NCBI GenBank assembly: GCA_013816135.1 | Contig: JACDEV010000004.1 | Span: forward strand, 1 to 56,786 | Direction of reading: 5' to 3' | Source of the DNA: Patescibacteria group bacterium | Lineage (GTDB): Bacteria; Patescibacteriota; Minisyncoccia; Phycocordibacterales; DATDWN01 | Length of the DNA: 56,786 nt | Part shown: in pieces, positions 37,253 through 46,071 of the stretch | Numbering within the stretch: position 1 is the stretch's first letter | How the letters are laid out: the number at the start of each line of letters is the position of its first letter | Program-made: the position numbers and the translations under genes | The notes under the pieces: model-generated | What the model was told of the DNA's origin: nothing | Databases searched by the model: none | Seen by the model: only the letters and a program-made list of their open reading frames with translations

Positions 37253-37831
37253 TCAATAGACACGTGCACCCCAATCTTCAAATTTTGAAACCCATTTTGC
37301 ACGATTTAAAGGTGAAATTTTTTTCATTGGACCAACTTTTTTCATCCTAGTATAAAAACCTGCAAACCAAAGTATTCCATCCTGTATCTCGTTGGTGTTG
37401 TCTCCAAATAGAAATCTAGCAAGTAGTGGGGCAGAATCAGAAGTAACAAACACTCTAGCAGTCCTACCTTTTAATAATCTTTGCCACCCAATACCACTTG
37501 GCAAGAATTTATAAGCGAAACCTGGAAGCCACATCCTATCGAACAAGCCTTTAAGTAAAGCTGGCATAGTAGACCACCAAGATGGATAAATAATAACAAA
37601 ATGATCACACCACCTGATATCCTCTTGAAGTTTTTTCAAATCTGGTTCGAGTTCTTGTATAACTTTGTAACCATGATGAAGGATAGGGTCAAACTTCATA
37701 TCTCCTATATTTACTCGTCTTACTTCGTGACCCACTAGCATTGCACCTTTTGCATAGCTATCTGCAAACTCGCAGCACATACTTTCTGTGTCTGGATGAC
37801 CTAAAAGAACTAAAATTTTATGTGTTTTCAT
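37253..37831 (-). CDS. NAD(P)H dehydrogenase (quinone)/flavodoxin-fold oxidoreductase
   Basis: KILVLLGHPDTESMCCEFADSYAKGA...HFVIIYPSWWSTMPALLKGLFDRMWLPGFAY. Confidence 0.88.
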   Translation of the reverse strand: MKTHKILVLLGHPDTESMCCEFADSYAKGAMLVGHEVRRVNIGDMKFDPILHHGYKVIQELEPDLKKLQEDIRWCDHFVIIYPSWWSTMPALLKGLFDRMWLPGFAYKFLPSGIGWQRLLKGRTARVFVTSDSAPLLARFLFGDNTNEIQDGILWFAGFYTRMKKVGPMKKISPLNRAKWVSKFEDWGARVY

Positions 37832-37837
37832 TAAAAA

Positions 37838-38062
37838 TTACATCAAGCTTTTCAAAGCTGATTCATGACGTTTCATCACTTCCATACTGGCATCCATCTC
37901 GCTTTTGCCTTTTTTTATTTCTTCTTGAACTTCCAGAGCAATAGTTTGGAAAAAATCAGGATGTTTTTCAATCATATTAAACAACTTGTCTTGGTCTGCC
38001 TGAGGCACACCTTTTAATTTAGAAGCCATCATTTTTCTCATCAGAAAAGATTTCATTGACAT
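37838..38062 (-). CDS. Small helical hypothetical protein
   Basis: ORF directly upstream of the oxidoreductase on the same strand. Confidence 0.6.
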   Translation of the reverse strand: MSMKSFLMRKMMASKLKGVPQADQDKLFNMIEKHPDFFQTIALEVQEEIKKGKSEMDASMEVMKRHESALKSLM

Positions 38063-38132
38063 GTATAAATATTAACAGTTACAAGGAACTCCGTCTACTT
38101 CAGTCCTGGAAAAATGTGCTATTATTTAATAT

Positions 38133-38987
38133 ATGAATTCAGTAAAGAGTCCCTTTCCGAAAAAAAGTAAAAAAAATATTTCTTTTTTTCAGGGAATGAA
38201 GTCACTTATAATAATTTTTCTACTTTCTGTATCTCTCCTTATTGGCACCATGATACATTACGGTTTAGATCCATCTATATTGGCTTCCTTAGCATTTTAT
38301 GAAGCATTAGCAAATCCTTCAGTAAGAATAATCAGAGTACAAGAAGGCCTACGAAAGGAGCAGATTGCGGAACTTATGGCAGACAAATTAGGTTGGACAG
38401 ACATCCAAAAAGTTGAATTTGAGAATGCTCATCTAGCTTTGAACCGTAACGATTTAGAGGGTCACTACTTTCCAAAGACTTATATTATATCAAAAGATGA
38501 AAACCCAGTTCAGGTTAGTACAACAATGTTCCATGAATTTTCAAAACAAACTAAAAATATTAGCAAATCAAAGACTCAACAGATTATAAATCAAGACACA
38601 GCTCTTACTATCGCTTCTATTATCCAACGTGAAGCTGCTGGTAAGAGTGATATGAACCTTATTTCAGGAATTATCTGGAATAGGATATTTAAAGGTATGA
38701 AACTCCAGTTAGATGCTACTTTGCAATATGCCAAGGGATCGGAAGAGGACGGTTGGTGGAAGGTTGTGAAATCAAAAGATAAAAATATTGACTCCCCTTA
38801 CAATACGTATACTAATCTTGGTCTTCCTCCAACAGCAATCTCTAACCCCGGACTTGCTGCAATCGAAGCTGCCTACAAACCAGAGAAAACTTCTTGCCTT
38901 TTCTACCTACACGACAAAAACCGAAACATCCATTGTTCAAAAACATATGAAGGTCATGTAAGAAATATTGAGAGATATCTTAAATAG
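38133..38987 (+). CDS. Second MltG/YceG-like transglycosylase
   Basis: VQEGLRKEQIAELMADKLG, HYFPKTYIIS, IASIIQREAAGKSDMNLISGIIWNRIFKGMKLQLDATLQYA, SPYNTYTNLGLPPTAISNPGLAAIEA. Confidence 0.92.
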   Translation: MNSVKSPFPKKSKKNISFFQGMKSLIIIFLLSVSLLIGTMIHYGLDPSILASLAFYEALANPSVRIIRVQEGLRKEQIAELMADKLGWTDIQKVEFENAHLALNRNDLEGHYFPKTYIISKDENPVQVSTTMFHEFSKQTKNISKSKTQQIINQDTALTIASIIQREAAGKSDMNLISGIIWNRIFKGMKLQLDATLQYAKGSEEDGWWKVVKSKDKNIDSPYNTYTNLGLPPTAISNPGLAAIEAAYKPEKTSCLFYLHDKNRNIHCSKTYEGHVRNIERYLK

Positions 38988-39570
38988 TACGAGCGAGGAA
39001 TCCTATAAGCAAGATACCTAGGAAGTTAAAAGAAAAAGAAATAATTATAAATAAAGATGTCTTCATCTTTGTTATACCTAATAGACTTATTCCGACCTCA
39101 TCTGGAATTGGAGAAGCGATTATCAAACCACCGACAAGAAACGACATCCAACGAAAAAGTCTAAGTCGAAAAAGCGCTCTGGTCCTTTTACCGATTTTTC
39201 TATGAGACACAAGCTCCAATATATGTTCTGAAAATTTATCTTTAACAAAACGAAATATCAAAAGGTCCCCCAGGAGTGCTCCAAGGGCTCCAAAAAAAGC
39301 TGTCGTAACTATAGAATTAAATTGACTTATCTTACCTAATGTAACTATAGCTGGTGCTGTTGTAAAAACAGAGGTAAAAAATATTCCAGCGATAAAACTT
39401 CCTATGAACTTATAACCTTGTGCTGAATCAAGTACAGCTTGGAGAGTGCTACTTTTGACCAAAAGTATCGCCATCAGAATGCTAAATATAATTATAACAA
39501 TATCGTGGTAAATGAAATTACTTTCATTTATATCATTCAATTCTAGCTCGTTTTTTTTCATTGATATCAT
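38980..39570 (-). CDS. Multi-TM membrane protein (small SNARE/VTT-like possible)
   Basis: TM segments; tail-to-tail 8-bp overlap with the convergent mltG-like gene. Confidence 0.65.
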   Translation of the reverse strand: MISMKKNELELNDINESNFIYHDIVIIIFSILMAILLVKSSTLQAVLDSAQGYKFIGSFIAGIFFTSVFTTAPAIVTLGKISQFNSIVTTAFFGALGALLGDLLIFRFVKDKFSEHILELVSHRKIGKRTRALFRLRLFRWMSFLVGGLIIASPIPDEVGISLLGITKMKTSLFIIISFSFNFLGILLIGFLARTI

Positions 39571-39613
39571 TATAACCTATAAACAAAATAGGAATACAAT
39601 TTTCATTATATTC

Positions 39614-39799
39614 CTATTTCCCTATTTCATTAGGGCTAACGTATTCACCCAACATATACCCGATTAAAAAAACAAGAAAACCCATAGTTAGAACAATGAG
39701 GGTGCGAAACCACCAATCACTCCTGCCGTTCGTGTTAATATAGAACGGCTTTGTAAAAGCTCCGAAGAAGATAGTTAATAAAGTTACACCAAGTAACAT
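39614..39799 (-). CDS. Two-TM small protein
   Basis: MLLGVTLLTIFFGAFTKPFYINTNGRSDWWFRTLIVLTMGFLVFLIGYMLGEYV. Confidence 0.55.
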   Translation of the reverse strand: MLLGVTLLTIFFGAFTKPFYINTNGRSDWWFRTLIVLTMGFLVFLIGYMLGEYVSPNEIGK

Positions 39800-39878
39800 T
39801 CTCGATCTCCTATATAATTTTTAAGTTTAGGTTTTTCCATTAGTAAAATAACTCATATTTTGATAAAAGTAAAGTCTC

Positions 39879-41126
39879 CTAGAGAAACAAAAGGTCTCGA
39901 TTGAGGTCTTCTGAGTCGCTACCTTTAGTCTTTATTTTTTTAGCATTGTGACTTGAAGCAAGATGGATAACTCGCTTACCGAACTTCTTTTCCAAAGAAT
40001 CAATTTGCTTGTGTATGGTTTCAAACTTATTTGTTGTAATCATCCCTCCAAATAAGTCTCCTTGCTTTACTTCTTCCGGAACTAATTCATACAGACTTAC
40101 CCCAGTTGCTCGATAAAATGTATTTTTCCTGTAAATATTATTAAAATATTTTCTAGCCAAAACTATAAGCCCTTCTGGAGTGTTGGTTGGAGCTTCTAAC
40201 ACCACTTCAAAACTATAGTATCTAAACTCCTGTGATTTTAGAAAAAATGATATTTTCTTTGGAACCAAGTTATAATGTCTGACTTTCCTACAGGCTTCCT
40301 CTAGATGTTTCGAAATCTGTGATAACAAGAAAACTGAATCGTTTGTCGGAGGATAAAATGTCCTTGTCTTTTGAACCGACGAATAAGTTGTTTTACGTTC
40401 TGGGTCTACTTTTAAAATAGACACGCCATTCAACTCATACCATATCACTTGGTAGGGTTTTGAAAGATTTCCCTTTATCCAAGGAAGACTTTTATCAGCA
40501 AACTCACCTGCTGTATTTATTTTCCAAAGTTTAAGAAACTCCGAAGTTCTCCTCCCTATTCCCCAAATCTTTTCTATTGGAGTCTTGGATAAAAAATCTT
40601 TTATGCTCGGTATTTCTATTACCGTCAAACCATCTGGCTTTTCCCATTTAGAGGCCACCTTGGAAAGACATTTAGTTGGACCTAGTCCAATGGATATAGA
40701 AAGTTTCAATTCATTATTTATTTCTAATTTTATACGTTCTGCAATTTCTCTATAGCTCATCTTGAGCGGTTTATCCAAACCCGTAAGCTCCGCAAAACAT
40801 TCATCTATACTGTATTCCTCTACCTCGTCTGCATAACGGCGCACAATATCGAACATTTTTGTAGAGTACTCTTCGTAAGACTTATAATCCCCAGGCAAAA
40901 TAAGGACTTTTGGAAATTCTTTTTTTAGTTTAAATATGGGAAATCCGCGAGTTATACCCATAGCTTTTGCCTCATATGATAAAGCAGTTACGATTCCTCG
41001 CTCTTCACCTGTTACTACAGGTAATCCTAGGAGTTTTGGATTCTTAGCTATTTCAACTCCTACAAAAAAAGCATCTCCATCCATGTGAAGAATTACTCTA
41101 GGTCTTTTTGGAATAGTTTTTTTCAC
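39879..41126 (-). CDS. dinB: Y-family DNA polymerase (Pol IV/DinB-UmuC)
   Basis: RVILHMDGDAFFVGVEIAKNPKLLGLPVVTG, EYSIDECFAELTG, SISIGLGPTKCLSKVASKWEKPDGL. Confidence 0.95.
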   Translation of the reverse strand: MKKTIPKRPRVILHMDGDAFFVGVEIAKNPKLLGLPVVTGEERGIVTALSYEAKAMGITRGFPIFKLKKEFPKVLILPGDYKSYEEYSTKMFDIVRRYADEVEEYSIDECFAELTGLDKPLKMSYREIAERIKLEINNELKLSISIGLGPTKCLSKVASKWEKPDGLTVIEIPSIKDFLSKTPIEKIWGIGRRTSEFLKLWKINTAGEFADKSLPWIKGNLSKPYQVIWYELNGVSILKVDPERKTTYSSVQKTRTFYPPTNDSVFLLSQISKHLEEACRKVRHYNLVPKKISFFLKSQEFRYYSFEVVLEAPTNTPEGLIVLARKYFNNIYRKNTFYRATGVSLYELVPEEVKQGDLFGGMITTNKFETIHKQIDSLEKKFGKRVIHLASSHNAKKIKTKGSDSEDLNRDLLFL

Positions 41127-41183
41127 CTACATATTATAAGTGAACTATAGTTCACTGGAAAGCCGTGTATGATTATAAAAAAA

Positions 41184-41219
41184 CCGCCCAAGGTAGAGAC
41201 GAGCTCTACCTTGGGTCGG
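41184..41219 (-). terminator. Strong terminator
   Basis: CCGCCCAAGGTAGAG-ACGA-GCTCTACCTTGGGTCGG, U-rich tract on the minus-strand side. Confidence 0.88.
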
Positions 41220-41232
41220 ATGTTCACAGAAT

Positions 41233-42189
41233 CTACTTCATTAGCGCTTCGAGTTGTGCGAGAAGAGCACCTGCCTGTTTCACTTGCTCCAATTTCAAGT
41301 GGAGCTCAGTAAGTCTTTCTTCGTGCTCTTGCTTCAGCCGAGTGAACTCTTCTTCACCTCGGATGATATCCCCCTCGATCTGGTCTTTACTTTCGACCAG
41401 ACGCCGTGCTCGCACCAAGGGATCAGAGGACTCAGAAGGTAAAGACCCAGCAAGGGCAAGCATTTTCTCTGTGGCTTTGTAAGAACCAGCATTCTTGCTA
41501 CCTTCCGAGACAAACGGCTCAATCCATCCCTCTTTGATCAACTCGTGGGCGGACATTTTGATTCCAAACTCACGACGGAGGGCGCTGACCTCGTATTTGG
41601 TCAATCGTTCCTCTTTCTTGCTAAGAGATTCCGATATAAACTTCTTAGCAAAGACTTCCATCACGGTAATCATACTTGGCTTCTCCACCGGCGCTTCTGT
41701 CGCCGGAATGATTTGTTCAACTACTTCCACCATTTCTTGATCAAGCAACTGAGATTCAGAAACTTTACTTACCTCTGCCGGAGGTGTAGGAACAGGCTTT
41801 CGTTCCGGTGTTGCGTTCCTGAGAACATTTGGCAGAGTTTGAACACCTAGGCAAGTAAACAAAATTCTCTTTATCTCACCATTGGAAACCACAATTGGGA
41901 ATGTCTCTCTGAGAACTCGTACTCTCTCAAAGTCATCATGACCGATGAATTTGGTCAAAATGACCAGACCCACCTTTCCACCTAGGTCAGATTGGATTTT
42001 ATGGCGAAAAATTATTCTTCCATTATCCATTAACTGCCTGGTGTACTTATTGTGGTTCGAGTCCCTCCAACCAAGCACCGCAATTCTCTGCCCTTGTCGA
42101 AGAACATCTTTGATCTTCTCCACAAGAGCTACCCGTTGTCCATCTATCACACATTCTCCTTTCTGAAAGTTCTTTATATTATTTATCAT
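41233..42189 (-). CDS. Hypothetical protein (DUF2325-like N-terminus, coiled-coil C-terminus)
   Basis: RIAVLGWRDSNHNKYTRQLMDNGRI...GLVILTKFIGHDDFERVRVLRE; C-terminal EEEFTRLKQEHEERLTELHLKLEQVKQAGALLAQLEAL. Confidence 0.6.
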   Translation of the reverse strand: MINNIKNFQKGECVIDGQRVALVEKIKDVLRQGQRIAVLGWRDSNHNKYTRQLMDNGRIIFRHKIQSDLGGKVGLVILTKFIGHDDFERVRVLRETFPIVVSNGEIKRILFTCLGVQTLPNVLRNATPERKPVPTPPAEVSKVSESQLLDQEMVEVVEQIIPATEAPVEKPSMITVMEVFAKKFISESLSKKEERLTKYEVSALRREFGIKMSAHELIKEGWIEPFVSEGSKNAGSYKATEKMLALAGSLPSESSDPLVRARRLVESKDQIEGDIIRGEEEFTRLKQEHEERLTELHLKLEQVKQAGALLAQLEALMK

Positions 42190-42225
42190 AAAAACTTAAG
42201 CATGTCAAATTTATTTCTTTTCATA

Positions 42226-42254
42226 GTAAAAAAAGGCCCAAGGCCTTTTTTTAC
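42226..42254. terminator. Hairpin GTAAAAAAAGGCC-CAA-GGCCTTTTTTTAC
   Basis: Perfect 13-bp arms with A/T tracts. Confidence 0.85.
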
Positions 42255-42290
42255 TGCAAAGTATATTTAAGATGACAAAATAAAAAGTCC

Positions 42291-42485
42291 CTACATATCA
42301 AGTTCACCCGTAAGATCATCTATGCTCGTAAACTCTCTATTAGGGAGTCCATTGATCATAGTCATAGCCTCACTTGGTGCTTTCTTGTCTTTGATGAATT
42401 GCATTAAACCTTGCTTATTGATAGGAAATTTTATTCCCTTCAACATGCTTTGTATATCCATTGTTTGTTTTGTATTTGTTTCCAT
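42291..42485 (-). CDS. DUF2795-like small protein
   Basis: IQSMLKGIKFPINKQGLMQFIKDKKAPSEAMTMINGLPNREFTSIDDL. Confidence 0.75.
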   Translation of the reverse strand: METNTKQTMDIQSMLKGIKFPINKQGLMQFIKDKKAPSEAMTMINGLPNREFTSIDDLTGELDM

Positions 42486-42591
42486 ATGGTGTGTGGTTAA
42501 TTAATAATTGAAACCCCACACTAAGAATTATACGTTTTTAAAATGAAGGCCAAATGAAGATAAAAATCAAAAAATATCTCGAAAGTTAAGC

Positions 42592-43122
42592 TTAGAACTT
42601 AGCTGATATTCGATTCCGATAAATAGTAAGAGTTAGTACACAAAGAAGTACGGAATAGTTTATTAACATAAACCAAGGTTCGCTCCATGGAACACCGTAA
42701 GGAAAATGATAATTAGAAATAGGCCAAAGAAAAGGTGTTGGATAGAATTTGAGGCTATGTGTGGGTATATCGATAAGGATATGAAGCATCCAGCCAAGAA
42801 GCTCCAAACGCGGTCGTTTATAATAAAGCCAAACTAATACGAATACCAAAGCAAAAATAACCAAACTATGACTGTAGTGATAAAGAATATTAGCAAGCTC
42901 TCCAGGTCCCCCATGCTCATGAAATTGAATTTTGAAAGATACTCCATTTTGAAGTCCTGCAATAAATAAAGCGAACGGAATACTAAAAGCAAATAGATCA
43001 GGGAAAATCCCCCAAAAGGCAGACCAATATATAGAAATTCTATTACGTTTCTCCTTAAGGCGTTTTTCATTTAATTCCTTAGCCGCAATCGAAGTCCAGA
43101 TAGCATGAGCAAATATATCCAT
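42592..43122 (-). CDS. Membrane-bound metal-dependent hydrolase-like protein
   Basis: MDIFAHAIWTSIAAKEL...WSAFWGIFPDLFAF...HSLVIFALVFVLVW...LGWMLHILIDIPTHS. Confidence 0.75.
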   Translation of the reverse strand: MDIFAHAIWTSIAAKELNEKRLKEKRNRISIYWSAFWGIFPDLFAFSIPFALFIAGLQNGVSFKIQFHEHGGPGELANILYHYSHSLVIFALVFVLVWLYYKRPRLELLGWMLHILIDIPTHSLKFYPTPFLWPISNYHFPYGVPWSEPWFMLINYSVLLCVLTLTIYRNRISAKF

Positions 43123-43228
43123 AAATAAATTATAACATCTTTAGAATTATAAAATTATTATGTAGTCTCTCTACATGACAACTTCATATAAATATGTTAA
43201 AGTTATAAACGGAAAGGAGGTGAAGATC

Positions 43229-43465
43229 ATGAAACTGACAGAAGAAAGAAAAGGAGAACTTGCTCTGCTCTTTCTCAAAACCAGATTCAAAAACGATGGC
43301 ATTCGTCTGAAACCCGACATGCGGCGACAGATTGGAAATGATGCAGCTAAAATCGGCATCAAAGCCGAAGAAGCTGTTGCTTTCGTGGAAGAACTGGTGC
43401 GAGAAATGGTGGAAGAAATTTTTCCAGCCACTGCGACCTCTCACGTAAACCTCGACAACACCTAG
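43229..43465 (+). CDS. 78-aa small protein, hypothetical
   Basis: GGAAAGGAGGTGAAGATC-ATG: strong ribosome-binding site; start at 43229, not 43175. Confidence 0.7.
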   Translation: MKLTEERKGELALLFLKTRFKNDGIRLKPDMRRQIGNDAAKIGIKAEEAVAFVEELVREMVEEIFPATATSHVNLDNT

Positions 43466-43570
43466 AAAGCCAGAGTGAACCTTAGGTTCCTAAAGGGGTA
43501 ATTTCAACTCTCTCAGTTTATTTGAGATTAGTTGGAGAATAAGAACCCAGCTCCGCTTTCTAGAACTGCT

Positions 43571-43602
43571 CCCACGGCCTGTTTACAGGTCGTGGGTTTT
43601 TT
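43571..43602. terminator. Terminator
   Basis: CCCACGGCCTG-TTTA-CAGGTCGTGGG followed by TTTTTT. Confidence 0.88.
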
Positions 43603-43603
43603 A

Positions 43604-44119
43604 TTATAAAAAATATTTATCTTCATTCAGTAACTTTATTAGTGCCAAAACAATAGCTTGGGACAATAGAGCTTCTCTTTTTATTAATTCTTTTGAGAAA
43701 TAATTAAGAGGATCTTTATCTGTACTATTAGAAAGTCTTTGTGCAATTATTCCAATATCAGTATTGTTTACTCTAACCTCTTTAACCATCCATTCTGGTA
43801 TAAAATAGCCTGAACTGTAAGCGATTGATTCTTTACCTTCCTTTGAAATAACATGAACGCAAGCAATATCAAAATGACTTCCTTCAATTGGAATAAGCCC
43901 ACTTTCCACTGCTACTGCAATATCTGGATCAAAAGCCTCTTTGCATTGCATTACCCGGTTATGAGCACCTTTTGATGTTTCCAGGTATCCAAATGGCTGT
44001 TCTGCTACTCCAGAACTTGTCTTACCAAATAAAATCTCTGCATCTATATTAAGTACACTAAGAGCATCTTTTAATGCTCTAATTTTTAGTTCACTTGCAG
44101 TAGCAATTGCTATTTTCAT
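43604..44119 (-). CDS. DUF84 / YjjX-like inosine/xanthosine triphosphatase
   Basis: KIAIATASELKIRALKDAL...SSGVAEQPFGYLETSKGAHNR...AVESGLI. Confidence 0.82.
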   Translation of the reverse strand: MKIAIATASELKIRALKDALSVLNIDAEILFGKTSSGVAEQPFGYLETSKGAHNRVMQCKEAFDPDIAVAVESGLIPIEGSHFDIACVHVISKEGKESIAYSSGYFIPEWMVKEVRVNNTDIGIIAQRLSNSTDKDPLNYFSKELIKREALLSQAIVLALIKLLNEDKYFL

Positions 44120-44129
44120 TTGTTTAAAA

Positions 44130-44876
44130 TTATTTTGCTATCAGACTAAAATCCAAAAGTAGTGGAGAATGATCGGAAACCTCGTCTATCATTACTTCAA
44201 ATTTATTCACAATAATATCTGGAGAAGTGAAAACGTAATCAGCAAATTTCTCATCCTTTTTATATAAGCTTGTTCTAGTCGAAGTAACTTCATTTATCTT
44301 CACTTGATCATTTAGTCCCTCACTAACAATATTTAAACTTTCAGTGTCGGGACGCAAGTTGAAATCCCCACAAAGAATTTTAGGAGTGGTGATACTGTCC
44401 ATGAATTCCTTTATCCTTTTTGATTGATTAATCCGGTCAGGAGTATCAGTCTTCCCATTTCCATTCCATAAGCCATGGACGTTAACTACAGTGCAAACAT
44501 TATCTTCAATTTCAAACTTCAACCATTGCAAAATTCTGGAATGTTTACCATCAATAATTCCTTCTTCGCTTCTATTTGGATGGATTGTTATTTCTCCTTC
44601 TTCCAAAACATCATATTTTTTATGAATAAACATTCCTATACCGTACACACCCTCTACGCATGGACGGAAAAAAGCATTGTGTTCCGGTAACAAACTCTCT
44701 TTTATTTCTGTAAAAATGTCGTGGTGGCTATCAGGATATTGCTTACCCAATTTATCGACTGCCTTTTCATATAATTCTTGCATACAGAAAATATCTATAT
44801 TTTGGTTTCTTTTTATAAACTCTCTAAATGGGTCTTTAATCCTAGCTCCCCATGTGTTTAGTGTGATTAGCTTCAT
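44130..44876 (-). CDS. Endonuclease/exonuclease/phosphatase family protein
   Basis: MKLITLNTWGARI...IFCMQELYE...ILCGDFNLRPDTESL...SDHSPLLLDF. Confidence 0.88.
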   Translation of the reverse strand: MKLITLNTWGARIKDPFREFIKRNQNIDIFCMQELYEKAVDKLGKQYPDSHHDIFTEIKESLLPEHNAFFRPCVEGVYGIGMFIHKKYDVLEEGEITIHPNRSEEGIIDGKHSRILQWLKFEIEDNVCTVVNVHGLWNGNGKTDTPDRINQSKRIKEFMDSITTPKILCGDFNLRPDTESLNIVSEGLNDQVKINEVTSTRTSLYKKDEKFADYVFTSPDIIVNKFEVMIDEVSDHSPLLLDFSLIAK

Positions 44877-45406
44877 TTATTTAAAAATTCTCTTAATTTC
44901 TCTACTGCAATCTTCCTCATGCTTATTTTATTCTTTTCTTCAGCGCTCATCTCTCCAAAGGTCTCAGAATAACCTTCAGGTTGAAATATCGGATCCCAGC
45001 CAAATCCTTCTCCTCGGGGAGATACAATAGTTCCTCTTATACTTCCTTCAAAAAAACTAATATTTTTATTTGAATCTGAGAATCCGATTATAACCTTTGC
45101 TTCAGCTTTGAAATTTCCGAAGCTTTCTGCAAGTCTGTGCAAACCCAGGTTACCTATAGTTTTCATAAACCATTTAATAAGTGGGCCAGGTAAACCATTG
45201 AGGGCTTCTAAATACAGAGAATTATCTTCTACAATAAATTCACCTGCATGATGCTTTTGAGCCTCAATCAGTTTTGCTTTAATTATTTTATTAGCATCAA
45301 TATCCTGAATTTCTGGAATATCAATATCCAACCCTTCTACATTTCCAAGGATGCTTTGAACTTCAACCAACTTACCTTTGTTACCTGTTATAAAATATAG
45401 TGCCAT
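44873..45406 (-). CDS. rdgB: RdgB/HAM1 non-canonical purine NTP pyrophosphatase
   Basis: YFITGNKGKLVEVQSIL...IVEDNSLYLEALNGLPGPLIKWF...GFGWDPIFQPEGYSETFGEMSAEEKNKIS. Confidence 0.92.
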   Translation of the reverse strand: MALYFITGNKGKLVEVQSILGNVEGLDIDIPEIQDIDANKIIKAKLIEAQKHHAGEFIVEDNSLYLEALNGLPGPLIKWFMKTIGNLGLHRLAESFGNFKAEAKVIIGFSDSNKNISFFEGSIRGTIVSPRGEGFGWDPIFQPEGYSETFGEMSAEEKNKISMRKIAVEKLREFLNK

Positions 45407-45449
45407 ATTGCCCCAACTCTATCATAAATTTTTGCTAGAAAAAAGAGGA

Positions 45450-46040
45450 TTATTTTCGTTCAATACTACCCTTTCCTAAAAAGGAATTAATGATCATCTC
45501 TATCTTTAATTTCAAATCTAATATAGAACTGTTGTTTTCAACGACAAGATCAAATAAATTTTTATCCAGTTGATTTTCAAAGTGAGAATCATCATATTTA
45601 GATTTCAACCACCCTCTTTTAATTTTCTCTTCATCCGAAGACTTTATACAAATAGAAAAACAATCAAATCTACTTTTGAGCTCAATTAAATCATATTTTG
45701 ATCTTACATCGCTAATAATTACAAAATCTAGTTCTAATTTATTTTCTAATTCGTTCAAAAAAATTTGAAAATTTTCTTCCTCTGAATGTTCCAAAACATA
45801 TTTACTAAAATCTTCTCTGTATGATTCTTTGTATAATCTATCATTTAAAAACTTACCTAAGTCTAAATTACGTTCCATGCAATATTCAGTTTTTAGATGC
45901 TGAGCAGTACTCACTAAATCAACTCTACAACCTTTTTCAATTAGTAAGTCCTTCAATAATATGGCAAAAGTGTCCTTTCCAGAGTATCTTTTACCTGCTA
46001 TTAGAATTAGTTTTGTATTCGAAAAATTTGGTTTTTTCAT
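45450..46040 (-). CDS. P-loop nucleoside/small-molecule kinase-like protein
   Basis: MKKPNFSNTKLILIAGKRYSGKDTFAILL (Walker A) and VIISDVRSKYDLIEL. Start 46040 chosen because the longer ORF overlaps a divergent gene. Confidence 0.7.
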   Translation of the reverse strand: MKKPNFSNTKLILIAGKRYSGKDTFAILLKDLLIEKGCRVDLVSTAQHLKTEYCMERNLDLGKFLNDRLYKESYREDFSKYVLEHSEEENFQIFLNELENKLELDFVIISDVRSKYDLIELKSRFDCFSICIKSSDEEKIKRGWLKSKYDDSHFENQLDKNLFDLVVENNSSILDLKLKIEMIINSFLGKGSIERK

Positions 46041-46071
46041 CAATTTAAATGTATCATATAAAAGCTCTACC

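Noticed and set aside
42000-42075. T-arm-like GGTTCGAGTCCCTCC followed by CCA-like bases, possible tRNA
   Set aside because: Lies inside the confident CDS 41233-42189 and no matching acceptor stem or anticodon arm could be found upstream.
43171-43444. Two overlapping minus ORFs of 86 aa
   Set aside because: Antisense to the plus ORF at 43229, which has a strong AAGGAGG site; composition looks like mirror coding.
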